From: Hyphococcus aureus
GTDB lineage: Bacteria > Pseudomonadota > Alphaproteobacteria > Caulobacterales > Parvularculaceae
Direction: 5' to 3'
Length of the DNA stretch: 64,000 nt
Assembly: GCF_042643165.1 (NCBI RefSeq)
Contig: NZ_JBHRSH010000002.1
Location: 372,001 to 436,000, forward strand
Below the pieces are notes generated by a model. It was not told the DNA's origin. It saw only the letters and a list, made by a program, of their open reading frames with translations, and ran no database searches. Both the position numbers and the translations under genes were made by a program. Position 1 is the stretch's first letter; each line of letters starts with the position of its first letter. Below are positions 1-7,119 of the stretch, piece after piece.

Positions 1-41
1 ATGTTTAACGCTTGCTAAAGGCGAAAAAGCGACGCCATGGC

Positions 42-69
42 TTGACACTTAAAAGACCATGAGTATGGT
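42..69 (+). promoter_or_regulatory. sigma70-type promoter of rpmG
   Basis: A perfect -35 box TTGACA (42-47) and a -10 box TATGGT (64-69) are separated by 16 bp, and the L33 start codon follows about 43 bp later. A 6-bp inverted repeat (gaccat at 55-60, atggtc at 65-70) overlaps the -10 box and could be an operator. The boxes are seen directly; their activity is inferred. Confidence 0.65.
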
Positions 70-112
70 CCGCGCTCATTTTGCGCGATAATAAGGTCAC
101 GAGGAGCGACCC

Positions 113-280
113 ATGGCCAAACCGACAACAGTAAAAATCCGGCTCAATTCGACCGCGAACACCGGCTATTTTTACGTGGCGAAAAAGAACACCCGCACGA
201 TGACGGAAAAGCTCGTGCTGAAAAAGTACGACCCCGTCGCGCGCAAGCATGTGGAATTCAAGGAAGGCAAGATCAAGTAA
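113..280 (+). CDS. rpmG: 50S ribosomal protein L33
   Basis: The 55-residue protein starts MAKPTTVKIRLNSTANTGYF and ends in a lysine-rich tail, which is the full family length and pattern for bacterial L33. It is a structural protein of the large ribosomal subunit near the E site. This version lacks the CxxC zinc pairs, so it is the Zn-independent (C-minus) form. An SD-like GAGGAG lies just ahead of the ATG. A good promoter precedes it and a strong terminator follows, so it is probably a single-gene transcript. Confidence 0.96.
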   Translation: MAKPTTVKIRLNSTANTGYFYVAKKNTRTMTEKLVLKKYDPVARKHVEFKEGKIK

Positions 281-306
281 GATCGGCCCTCTTTACGGAA
301 TGAAAG

Positions 307-331
307 GCCGCCCTTGAGGGCGGCTTTTTTG
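307..331 (+). terminator. Rho-independent terminator after rpmG
   Basis: A 7-bp perfect stem (gccgccc at 307-313, gggcggc at 318-324) encloses a 4-nt loop and is followed by a run of six T. It sits between the convergent ends of rpmG and pleD. Read from the other strand it is also followed by a short T tract, so it may serve both genes. Confidence 0.85.
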
Positions 332-354
332 TTGTTTTTCAAGGGCTTTGGAGA

Positions 355-1731
355 CTAAGCCGCGCTTTGGATCACGCGGTTGCGCCCGCCATTCTTGGCT
401 TCGTAAAGCGCCTCATCCGCGCGCTTGATCAGTTTCTGGGCGCTGTCGTCTTCCGGGCCGTTCTCGGTTGAGGCGATGCCGATGGAGACGGTGACGCCAA
501 GCTCGTCACGGCCGTTATTGAACCTGAATTTCGAACCGGCGATCTCCTGGCGCAGGCGTTCAGCGACCACCGACGCAAATGAAAGATCCGTATCCGGCAT
601 CGCCACCAGAAATTCTTCCCCGCCATAGCGGCAGGCGAGATCGATGCCCCTTATCGCCCCTGAAATGCGATCGGCGAATTCTTTCAGCACAAGATCGCCA
701 ATATCGTGGCCATGCTTGTCATTGACGTCCTTGAAGTGGTCAATGTCGAGGATCATCACCGCCAGCGGCCGGCCGGTCCAATAGGCGCGGTCGAACATGG
801 CAGAGAGGTGGCTTGCGAGATAACGGCGGTTATAGAGGCCGGTAAGCTGGTCCGTGACCGCCATTTCGAGGCTCACCTGGAACGATGAGCGGAGCTGGTC
901 CACATAGCGTTTCCGGCGCAGCTGGGTCGTGACCCGCGCGGTCAGTTCGTTTCGGTCCACAGGCCGGGTGACATAGTCATTAACCCCGATATCGAGGGCG
1001 CGAACGAGTTTGCGCGTATCCCCGTGGCGCACCACCGCCAGGATCGGCGTCAGGCGTGTTTCCTCGAATGACCGGATCGTCGAGCACAGGCGCAACGGGT
1101 CCATGGCTTCGATGGAGAGATTCACAAGAATAAGGTCAAACTCACCGGCGCGCGCACGGGTAAGGGCGATCTCCGGATCGGCTTCATGGATGACCTGATA
1201 GGTGTCATCGCCGAGCGCGGCGATCAGGCGCGTCGCCTGGTCTTCATTATCGTCAATCAGGAACACCCGCGTTTCGCCGGTGTCCGCGTCAGGATCGATC
1301 TTGCCGACAATGCCGAGATCCTTGCCCGTGGCGTAGCGCGCGCGCAATTCGTCGGTCATCATCTTGAGGCGCGTCAGCGAGCGCACCCGCGCGAACAGCG
1401 CAAGGTCTTCAACCGGTTTCGTCAGGAAGTCGTCAGCGCCTGCCTCAAGACCGGCGACGCGGTCCGCCTGCTGGTCAAGGGCTGTCACCATAACGACTGG
1501 AATATGCATGGTTTCAGGATTGGCTTTGAGCTTTCTGCAAGCCTCAAAACCATCCATGCCGGGCATCATCACATCGAGCAGGATGATGTCGGGTTTTTCT
1601 TTTACGGCGAGATCGATCGCCTCTTGACCCGAATAAGCGCCGAGTACGTCAAAATATTCCGCCCGAAGTTTTGCTTCGAGCAGTTTAACGTTCGGTTCCA
1701 GATCATCGACGACCAATACGCGCGCCGTCAT
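355..1731 (-). CDS. pleD: Response regulator / diguanylate cyclase PleD
   Basis: This 458-residue protein has the order receiver - receiver - GGDEF. The first receiver has phosphoacceptor D53 in LLDVMMPG and K105. The second carries N204 (ILVNLS) where the acceptor Asp would be, so it looks like the non-phosphorylated adaptor receiver of PleD. The GGEEF active-site motif is at 370-374, and an RxxD product-inhibition site (R361-D364) lies five residues upstream. It makes cyclic di-GMP from two GTP; in Caulobacter this controls the swarmer-to-stalked transition, activated by phosphorylation and dimerisation. It lies 42 bp downstream of divK on the same strand, matching the Caulobacter divK-pleD operon. 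Confidence 0.95.
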   Translation of the reverse strand: MTARVLVVDDLEPNVKLLEAKLRAEYFDVLGAYSGQEAIDLAVKEKPDIILLDVMMPGMDGFEACRKLKANPETMHIPVVMVTALDQQADRVAGLEAGADDFLTKPVEDLALFARVRSLTRLKMMTDELRARYATGKDLGIVGKIDPDADTGETRVFLIDDNEDQATRLIAALGDDTYQVIHEADPEIALTRARAGEFDLILVNLSIEAMDPLRLCSTIRSFEETRLTPILAVVRHGDTRKLVRALDIGVNDYVTRPVDRNELTARVTTQLRRKRYVDQLRSSFQVSLEMAVTDQLTGLYNRRYLASHLSAMFDRAYWTGRPLAVMILDIDHFKDVNDKHGHDIGDLVLKEFADRISGAIRGIDLACRYGGEEFLVAMPDTDLSFASVVAERLRQEIAGSKFRFNNGRDELGVTVSIGIASTENGPEDDSAQKLIKRADEALYEAKNGGRNRVIQSAA

Positions 1732-1773
1732 GCAGCCCCCATGGCTTTAAAGGGTTATTAAGACCCCCACAGC

Positions 1774-2172
1774 CTAGTCCAAATACCTTTTCACTTTCTC
1801 AAGAAACGTCGCCACAGAGATCGGTTTTGCGATATAATCTTCGCAACCGCCCTGACGGATCCTTTCTTCATCGCCCTTCATAGCGAACGCCGTAACGGCG
1901 ATCACTGGAATATCAGCGAGATCGGGACTGTTCTTGATTTCACGCGTGACCTCGAGCCCCGAAACTTCGGGAAGCTGTATGTCCATCAAAATGAGGTCCG
2001 GATGATTGTCTTTCAGCGCTTCCAGCGCTTCCGGCCCGGTGCGGGCCTCAAGTGTCTTATAGCCGTGGATTTCAAGGAGATCCCTGAACAGCTTCATGTT
2101 CAGCTCGTTGTCCTCAACGATCAGCACCGTCTTCGGTTCAGCTGAATAATCAAGCTTTTCCATGGCCGACAT
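1774..2172 (-). CDS. divK: Single-domain response regulator DivK
   Basis: A stand-alone receiver of 132 residues with acceptor D64 (LILMDIQLPE), the switch segment VTAFAMKGDEER and K116. These segments are near-identical to Caulobacter DivK as I remember it. DivK is phosphorylated and dephosphorylated by the DivJ/PleC kinases and acts through DivL on the CckA-ChpT-CtrA relay. The start at 2172 is chosen because AAGG lies 6 nt upstream; longer in-frame starts lack this. It heads an operon with pleD. Confidence 0.94.
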   Translation of the reverse strand: MSAMEKLDYSAEPKTVLIVEDNELNMKLFRDLLEIHGYKTLEARTGPEALEALKDNHPDLILMDIQLPEVSGLEVTREIKNSPDLADIPVIAVTAFAMKGDEERIRQGGCEDYIAKPISVATFLEKVKRYLD

Positions 2173-2249
2173 AGTACGCCTTTTGTTCGTATTCCGGGCC
2201 CCCAAACGCGAATCGGCCCCAGTCGATGGAAAGTTTTGCGCAAAAGGTC

Positions 2250-2264
2250 TTAATTGATTGTTTA
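2250..2264 (-). promoter_or_regulatory. CtrA-like box upstream of divK
   Basis: TTAA (2250-2253), a 7-nt spacer and TTTA (2261-2264) match the CtrA consensus TTAA-N7-TTAA with one mismatch. The site is about 80-90 bp upstream of the divK start, in the region shared with dinB. Caulobacter divK is known to be CtrA-activated, so the position is sensible, but a single near-match can occur by chance. Confidence 0.3.
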
Positions 2265-2320
2265 TCCTGAACGCCCCGGGACCTCCTTGCGGCGAATTTT
2301 AACGGTTTTTCGGTCTTCTC

Positions 2321-3634
2321 ATGCCTGAAAATGGCGAAATTCCTGGTTTTTGCCGCGATTGCGGCCAGCTCACGACCGTGAATGCGGGGGGCCCGCGGCC
2401 TTATTGCGCGGCCTGCGGGTCGGCGCGAATCACCGCGCATCCGGAGATTTTCACCCTTTCCATCGCCCATCTCGACTGCGACGCCTTTTATGCCGCCATT
2501 GAAAAGCGCGACAATCCAGAGCTTGAAGACCTGCCCGTGATCATTGGCGGCGGGGTCCGCGGCGTCGTTTCCACCTGCTGTTATGTGGCGCGGACTTATG
2601 GCGTCAAATCCGCCATGCCCATGTTCAAGGCGCGCGAAGCTTGTCCGAATGCGGTCATCATCAAGCCCAATATGGCGAAATATGCAGAGGTCGGCCGCGC
2701 CGTCAGGCAAATGATGCTGGATTTGACGCCGCTTGTGGAGCCGCTCTCCATCGATGAAGCTTTCATGGACCTCACCGGCACGTCTCGCATTCATGGCGGA
2801 CCCCCGGCGCTCACGCTGGCCAAGCTCCAGGCGCGTGTGAAAGATGAGCTTGGCGTCACAGCCTCCATCGGTCTTTCCCACAACAAGTTTCTGGCGAAGA
2901 TCGCTTCGGACCTCGACAAACCTCGCGGCTTTTCCGTGATCGGCAAGGAAGAAACCAAGTCGTTCCTCGCCCGTCAGAAAGTCACGATGATCTGGGGCGT
3001 CGGCGCGGCGATGGCGAAAAGACTCGAACAGGACGGCGTCGCCACGATCGGGCAATTGCAGAAAATGGATGTATCGCGGCTCGCCAAGACTTACGGAGAA
3101 ATGGGCTTGCGTCTTTCCCGTCTTGCGCAAGGAGATGACAAGCGCGCGGTGAAACCGGAACGCGAAACCAAAAGCGTTTCATCGGAAACGACCTTCAACG
3201 AAGACCATCGCGATGTGAAATGGCTCGAAGACGTGTTGTGGGAGCTCTGCGAGAAGGTCTCCGCACGCATGAAAGCGTCCGGTTTTGAAGGCCGCACCGT
3301 GACGCTGAAACTGAAAACATCCGACTTCAAAACCATCACCCGGCGCACCACGCTGGACGCGCCCGCCAATCTCGCGCGCATCGCCTTTGCGGCGGCCAAG
3401 CCCATGCTCCATGACGCCGCCCAGGGCAAAGCCTATCGCCTGATCGGCGTGGGTTTTTCGGGACTGTCCTTTGCGGGCGAGAGCGAAAGCGCGCCGGACC
3501 TTTTCGGCGACAGCAATGAAAAGATCGCCAAGACTGAAAAAGCAATCGATGCTATTCGGGAAAAATTCGGGCGAGACGCCGTGAAGGCCGGCCGGACGCT
3601 GAAGCGCGGCGGCGAGGCCAGAAAGCGAAGCTAG
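2321..3634 (+). CDS. dinB: DNA polymerase IV (Y-family translesion polymerase)
   Basis: The 437-residue protein has Y-family catalytic acids D52 (HLDCDAF), D145 and E146 (SIDEAFMD), and Y57 as the likely steric gate. A 40-residue N-terminal extension carries two Cys pairs (C11/C14 and C29/C32), a probable zinc knuckle that I know from other alphaproteobacterial DinB proteins. The little-finger domain fills the C-terminal third. It would bypass damaged template bases without proofreading. It is transcribed away from divK, and its last 4 nt overlap the opposite-strand small gene at 3631. Confidence 0.94.
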   Translation: MPENGEIPGFCRDCGQLTTVNAGGPRPYCAACGSARITAHPEIFTLSIAHLDCDAFYAAIEKRDNPELEDLPVIIGGGVRGVVSTCCYVARTYGVKSAMPMFKAREACPNAVIIKPNMAKYAEVGRAVRQMMLDLTPLVEPLSIDEAFMDLTGTSRIHGGPPALTLAKLQARVKDELGVTASIGLSHNKFLAKIASDLDKPRGFSVIGKEETKSFLARQKVTMIWGVGAAMAKRLEQDGVATIGQLQKMDVSRLAKTYGEMGLRLSRLAQGDDKRAVKPERETKSVSSETTFNEDHRDVKWLEDVLWELCEKVSARMKASGFEGRTVTLKLKTSDFKTITRRTTLDAPANLARIAFAAAKPMLHDAAQGKAYRLIGVGFSGLSFAGESESAPDLFGDSNEKIAKTEKAIDAIREKFGRDAVKAGRTLKRGGEARKRS

Positions 3635-3846
3635 GCTTTCTTCTTGTCCTTGCGCTGCTGCGCGTTGTGGCGACCGGTTTTTGCGGGAGCGCCTTCTTCA
3701 TCCTCATCGACATGCATATCCTCGGCGGGATTAACATCTCTGTCCGGACGACTATCTCGACCGCCATAATTATTTTCTTCATCCGCCTCTTTGTGCTGGT
3801 CGTCGGCTTCTGGTTTTTCTGCCGGTTTTTTCTGTGTCGCCGTCAT
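3631..3846 (-). CDS. Small acidic hypothetical protein
   Basis: A 71-residue hydrophilic protein without Cys. It is rich in Asp, Glu, Lys and Asn and ends in a basic tail (QQRKDKKKA), so it is probably disordered. The start at 3846 is preceded by GAGGT at good spacing; the open frame runs further upstream, but those starts have no SD. I do not recognise a family. It converges on dinB with a 4-nt overlap. A chance ORF is possible, but the SD and the composition unlike a dinB shadow favour a real gene. Confidence 0.5.
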   Translation of the reverse strand: MTATQKKPAEKPEADDQHKEADEENNYGGRDSRPDRDVNPAEDMHVDEDEEGAPAKTGRHNAQQRKDKKKA

Positions 3847-4354
3847 GATTGACCTCATCGCTGAAACAGGAACGAAAGCGGGACTTTCGCCTTTCAAACA
3901 CCCGGCGCCGCGCCTTTGTTCCCAGCTTACAATCGTTGACGCCGCGTCGCCCGGCGCCCGCATATCCGGGCGTAGCGCACCGGCGGATATGCGGGCGCGG
4001 ACAACGCCCATCAAAACAAATTCACAATGTCAAAGAGCCCGGACATGGCGGACTTTCGCTCCCATATCCCGGCGCCGTAAGAGCCCTTTTCGTGTGTTGC
4101 GCCCTCTCTTCAGAGACGGGACGCGAGTTCGCCGGACCGCATAACGACGCGAGGATCATCATAAGGGCGCGTGCGAGGTGTTGGATAAGTATTCACCAAA
4201 CCTCAAAAAAATGGCCGAATTCAACAGATATGAGGTATTTTTCGCGTTATAGGGGTGGAGGGGTTTTCTGCATGGCAGTCGCAAGGAGGAAGCTTTATCC
4301 GCAGGTAGATTACATAGCGTCTTAATGTCTTCGCGCAGAAATCCACTTTGCTTT
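3847..4354. other. 508-bp intergenic region with an inverted repeat
   Basis: No gene can be supported here. The left half is GC-rich and holds the 15-bp inverted repeat at 3954-3998. The right half (about 4160-4330) is visibly more AT-rich. Open frames on the plus strand lack SD signals and recognisable sequence. The promoter of the small acidic gene should lie in the left part. Confidence 0.5.
3954..3998. repeat. Perfect 15-bp inverted repeat
   Basis: The arm GCGCCCGCATATCCG (3954-3968) is the exact reverse complement of 3984-3998, with a 15-nt loop. No T tract follows on either strand, so it is not a standard terminator. It lies about 110 bp upstream of the small acidic gene start. Confidence 0.7.
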
Positions 4355-4849
4355 CTAGAACATGGAATTGTCGTGCAGGGAGGATTTAACGACTGGCTGG
4401 CCCACCCCCCAATGTTCAGCAAACTTTCCGTTTTCCATACGGAAAATGTGCATGCCCGCATTTCCTTCAGAATCTGGCGTCGCTTTGAAATGAATATGCA
4501 TCCAAACCAGATCACCGTCTGCGCCCGCGCGTTTTATATCGCCATGCATCTGAGGAAACCGCTCGAGTTGCGCCGCGAAATACTGAATCAATCCGTCTTT
4601 TCCATCGGGCACGCGCGGCGCGTGTTCGATATGTCCTTCTGCAACGCATTCCTCGCCAAACTGATCGACGTTCAATTCGACTTCCAGAACCTCCATACAC
4701 CAAACGGCTTTCTTCAGGTTCTCTTGCTCCATAGCCTCACGCGCCAGAATGTCAGCATCACTCGTTTTCGCCAGCGCGCCGCCAATTAATCCCAGGGCAA
4801 GTGCGCTATATGTAAAAACTTTGATGGAGCGGGCGGCAAAGCTATTCAT
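4355..4849 (-). CDS. Exported SnoaL/NTF2-like protein
   Basis: The 164-residue protein begins with a signal peptide (hydrophobic stretch at about 10-26, ending GGALAK). The mature part is one SnoaL-like cone fold with the features HIEHAPRVPDGKDG, HGDIKRAGADGD and MENGKFAEHWGV. This family includes polyketide cyclases and many uncharacterised small-molecule isomerases or binders. Substrate cannot be told from sequence. AAGGA lies upstream of the ATG. It follows the 2-hydroxyacid dehydrogenase by 36 bp on the same strand, so the two are probably cotranscribed. Confidence 0.8.
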   Translation of the reverse strand: MNSFAARSIKVFTYSALALGLIGGALAKTSDADILAREAMEQENLKKAVWCMEVLEVELNVDQFGEECVAEGHIEHAPRVPDGKDGLIQYFAAQLERFPQMHGDIKRAGADGDLVWMHIHFKATPDSEGNAGMHIFRMENGKFAEHWGVGQPVVKSSLHDNSMF

Positions 4850-4885
4850 GTCTTATGGTTCCTTTGATGAAGTAAAATGAGCGCC

Positions 4886-5851
4886 TTAAGCCACCCGATC
4901 CTTTGGAGCGCCCGCCTCAAAAAATGCATCGATATTAGCGAGCACGCGCATCGCCATGGCCGCGCGGCTTTCCCAAGTGGCCGACGCAATATGCGGCAGG
5001 CAAAAAACATTGGGCAGGGAATAGAGGTCTTCGCGAATTGGGTCCGGTTCAGTTTCAAACACATCGAGCCCGGCGGCGAAAAGACGGCCTGACTTCAACG
5101 CCTCGATCAGCGCCAGTTCATCGATCACCGGTCCGCGCGAGATATTGATGATCACGGCTGCGGGTTTCATCTTTTCAATCGCCGCCTTGTCGATCAAATG
5201 ATGGGTTTCCTCTTTCAGCGGACAATGCAGCGAGATGATGTCCGCCTGTTTCAAAAGCTCGTCGAACGAAACAGCGCGGGCGTTGTAAGCCTTGTCGATC
5301 TCCGCCGACGGCCGCGGCGTTGTGTAGATAATGTTGAGATCGAACCCCGCCGCACGTCTGGCGACTTCCTTTCCGACATTGCCCATGCCGACAATGCCAA
5401 GAGTGCGTCCGGTGACGCGCTGGCTCCAGCTTTCCGGCGTCAGCATGCCGCGCCCCTCACCTGTCTTTGCAATGTCCAGCCCTTCGCGAAACCGGCGGCA
5501 GGCGGCGATGATCAATCCCATGGTCGTGTCGGCAAGACAGGCTGTCGTCACTTCCGGCGTATTGGAAACGGCGATGCCTCGCGCCTTGGCCGCGTCGAGA
5601 TCGATATGATCGACGCCGACGCCGATCGACGCGATCAGCTTCACTGTGTTGGGCAAGGCTTCCACGAAACCGGCGTCCATCTCGTCAAAAGCTGTCGCGA
5701 ACACCGCCTCAGCGCCTTGCGAATAGGTTGCAAACTCGCCCGGCGCCGCGACGGCGCCTTCAGGCTCGCGCACCTCATATTTGGCGCGGAGCATCCCGGC
5801 GAGCGCGCCTGGCAATTGCCGGGGGCTGGCGATGATCCTCTTGTCTGTCAT
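4886..5851 (-). CDS. D-2-hydroxyacid dehydrogenase (glyoxylate/hydroxypyruvate reductase type)
   Basis: 321 residues with the family's two-domain layout. The NAD(P)-binding loop is GIVGMGNVG (152-160). The expected catalytic triad is visible as R239 (NISRGPVID), E268 (DVFETEP) and H287 (LPHIAS), with family spacing. It reduces 2-oxoacids such as glyoxylate or hydroxypyruvate to D-2-hydroxyacids in the cytoplasm. TTPR after the second beta strand of the nucleotide fold suggests NADP(H) preference, since no acidic residue is present there. It heads a probable two-gene unit with the SnoaL-like gene. Exact substrate is unknown. Confidence 0.9.
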   Translation of the reverse strand: MTDKRIIASPRQLPGALAGMLRAKYEVREPEGAVAAPGEFATYSQGAEAVFATAFDEMDAGFVEALPNTVKLIASIGVGVDHIDLDAAKARGIAVSNTPEVTTACLADTTMGLIIAACRRFREGLDIAKTGEGRGMLTPESWSQRVTGRTLGIVGMGNVGKEVARRAAGFDLNIIYTTPRPSAEIDKAYNARAVSFDELLKQADIISLHCPLKEETHHLIDKAAIEKMKPAAVIINISRGPVIDELALIEALKSGRLFAAGLDVFETEPDPIREDLYSLPNVFCLPHIASATWESRAAMAMRVLANIDAFFEAGAPKDRVA

Positions 5852-6012
5852 GTTTCTCGCCAGACCTCCTGTTCACGGCGCAGCGCCCACCATGTACGGA
5901 AAAACCGCGAAAATCCAAGCGGCTGGCGCAGCGGGGTCTACTGCGTTAAACTCCTGGGATAAAGGCGCGCCGCGCCGCCCGGACAGGGCCGGCATGGCGG
6001 GGTGAGGCGTAA

Positions 6013-7119
6013 ATGCGGATTTTTCTTTGGGCCTTGGGGATCCTGGCGGTCATCGCCGCCGGACGGTTGGTTTATCATCTTGTGCCCGCATCGGGCGCAT
6101 TCGCTGAACTCGACACAAAGCTTGTTGATCAGTGCCGTCGCGTCGACGTGGCGCCGGGCACGGAAGATGTCACCATCGACCCGGAACTCAACCTCGCCTT
6201 CATTTCCGCCGCGGACCGTCGCGCCTGGTTTAACGGTGAAGGCGGCGAAGGCGTTAATCCGCTGAACGGCATTTACGCCCTGAGCCTTGATGGCTCCGAT
6301 GCGGTGCGCCGGGTTTCGCCCGCGATGAAGAATTTCCTGCCCCACGGGATCAGCCTGTGGAAGGGCGCGGACGGAACCAAGCGGCTATTCGTGATCAGTC
6401 ATCCGACCACGGGCGAGCAGATCGTCGAGATATTCGATGTAGGCGCCGCCGGCGACCTCATCCATCTCGAAAGTGTTTCCTTCCCGGCGATGCATTCCCC
6501 CAATGATGTGGTCGGCGTCGGCCCACGGCAGTTCTATGCAACCAATGACCGGCGTTTTGAGAGCGGTCCGTTATCAGCGCTTGAATCCTATCTTGCGCTC
6601 CCGCTTACCAACACCGTTTATTATGACGGCGCAGAAGGCCGCTCTGTCGTAAGCGGTCTCACCTACGCCAACGGGATCAATAAATCCGCCGATGGAAACA
6701 CGCTTTACATCGCGGAATTGTTGAAACGCCGCATTGGCGTTTTTTCGCGCGATGCGCAGAGCGGCGCCTTGAAGCGGGTGAAAAATCTTGGCGTCAACAC
6801 CGCGCCTGACAATATCGAGGTGTCGCGCGACGGCGCCCTGTGGGTGGCGGGCCATTCAAAGATTTTCGATTTTGTCGAACACGCCAAGGACCCGGAAGCG
6901 ATCGCCCCGTCTCATGTCATTCGCCTCAATCCGCGCAACGGCCTCGCCTCCGACGTTCTCATCTCCGTCAATGGCGAGATCAACGGTTCATCCGTTGGCG
7001 CGGTCTGGGACAACACGCTGATTGTCGGCGCGGTGTTTGACGGTCATGTGATGGTCTGCCCGATGCTGGAGATTCTCCTGCGCGGGCCCTCAACCAACAG
7101 CTCCGCCAACAGCCAGTAA
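6013..7119 (+). CDS. Paraoxonase/arylesterase-like beta-propeller protein
   Basis: 368 residues with one N-terminal membrane anchor (about 3-25) and a six-bladed propeller. Three stretches match the animal paraoxonase signature: SPNDVVGVGPRQFYATND, YANGINKSADGNTLYIAE and DNIEVSRDG. The Asn and Asp in these segments are the calcium ligands in PON1. Such enzymes hydrolyse lactones and aryl esters, so a periplasmic lactonase is a fair inference. GAGG lies 6 nt upstream of the ATG. Its stop codon abuts that of the convergent M1 peptidase gene. Confidence 0.85.
   Translation: MRIFLWALGILAVIAAGRLVYHLVPASGAFAELDTKLVDQCRRVDVAPGTEDVTIDPELNLAFISAADRRAWFNGEGGEGVNPLNGIYALSLDGSDAVRRVSPAMKNFLPHGISLWKGADGTKRLFVISHPTTGEQIVEIFDVGAAGDLIHLESVSFPAMHSPNDVVGVGPRQFYATNDRRFESGPLSALESYLALPLTNTVYYDGAEGRSVVSGLTYANGINKSADGNTLYIAELLKRRIGVFSRDAQSGALKRVKNLGVNTAPDNIEVSRDGALWVAGHSKIFDFVEHAKDPEAIAPSHVIRLNPRNGLASDVLISVNGEINGSSVGAVWDNTLIVGAVFDGHVMVCPMLEILLRGPSTNSSANSQ

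Noticed and set aside
1186..1761. 191-codon plus-strand frame opposite pleD
   Set aside because: It lies wholly opposite conserved receiver domains and has no start signal or recognisable sequence.
2150..3130. 326-codon open frame on the minus strand under dinB
   Set aside because: It is antisense to an intact, well-conserved dinB, lacks an SD and has Arg/His-rich content typical of shadows in GC-rich DNA.
4165..4325. Plus-strand open frames in the AT-rich part of the 4-kb spacer
   Set aside because: No SD, no recognisable sequence and odd composition.
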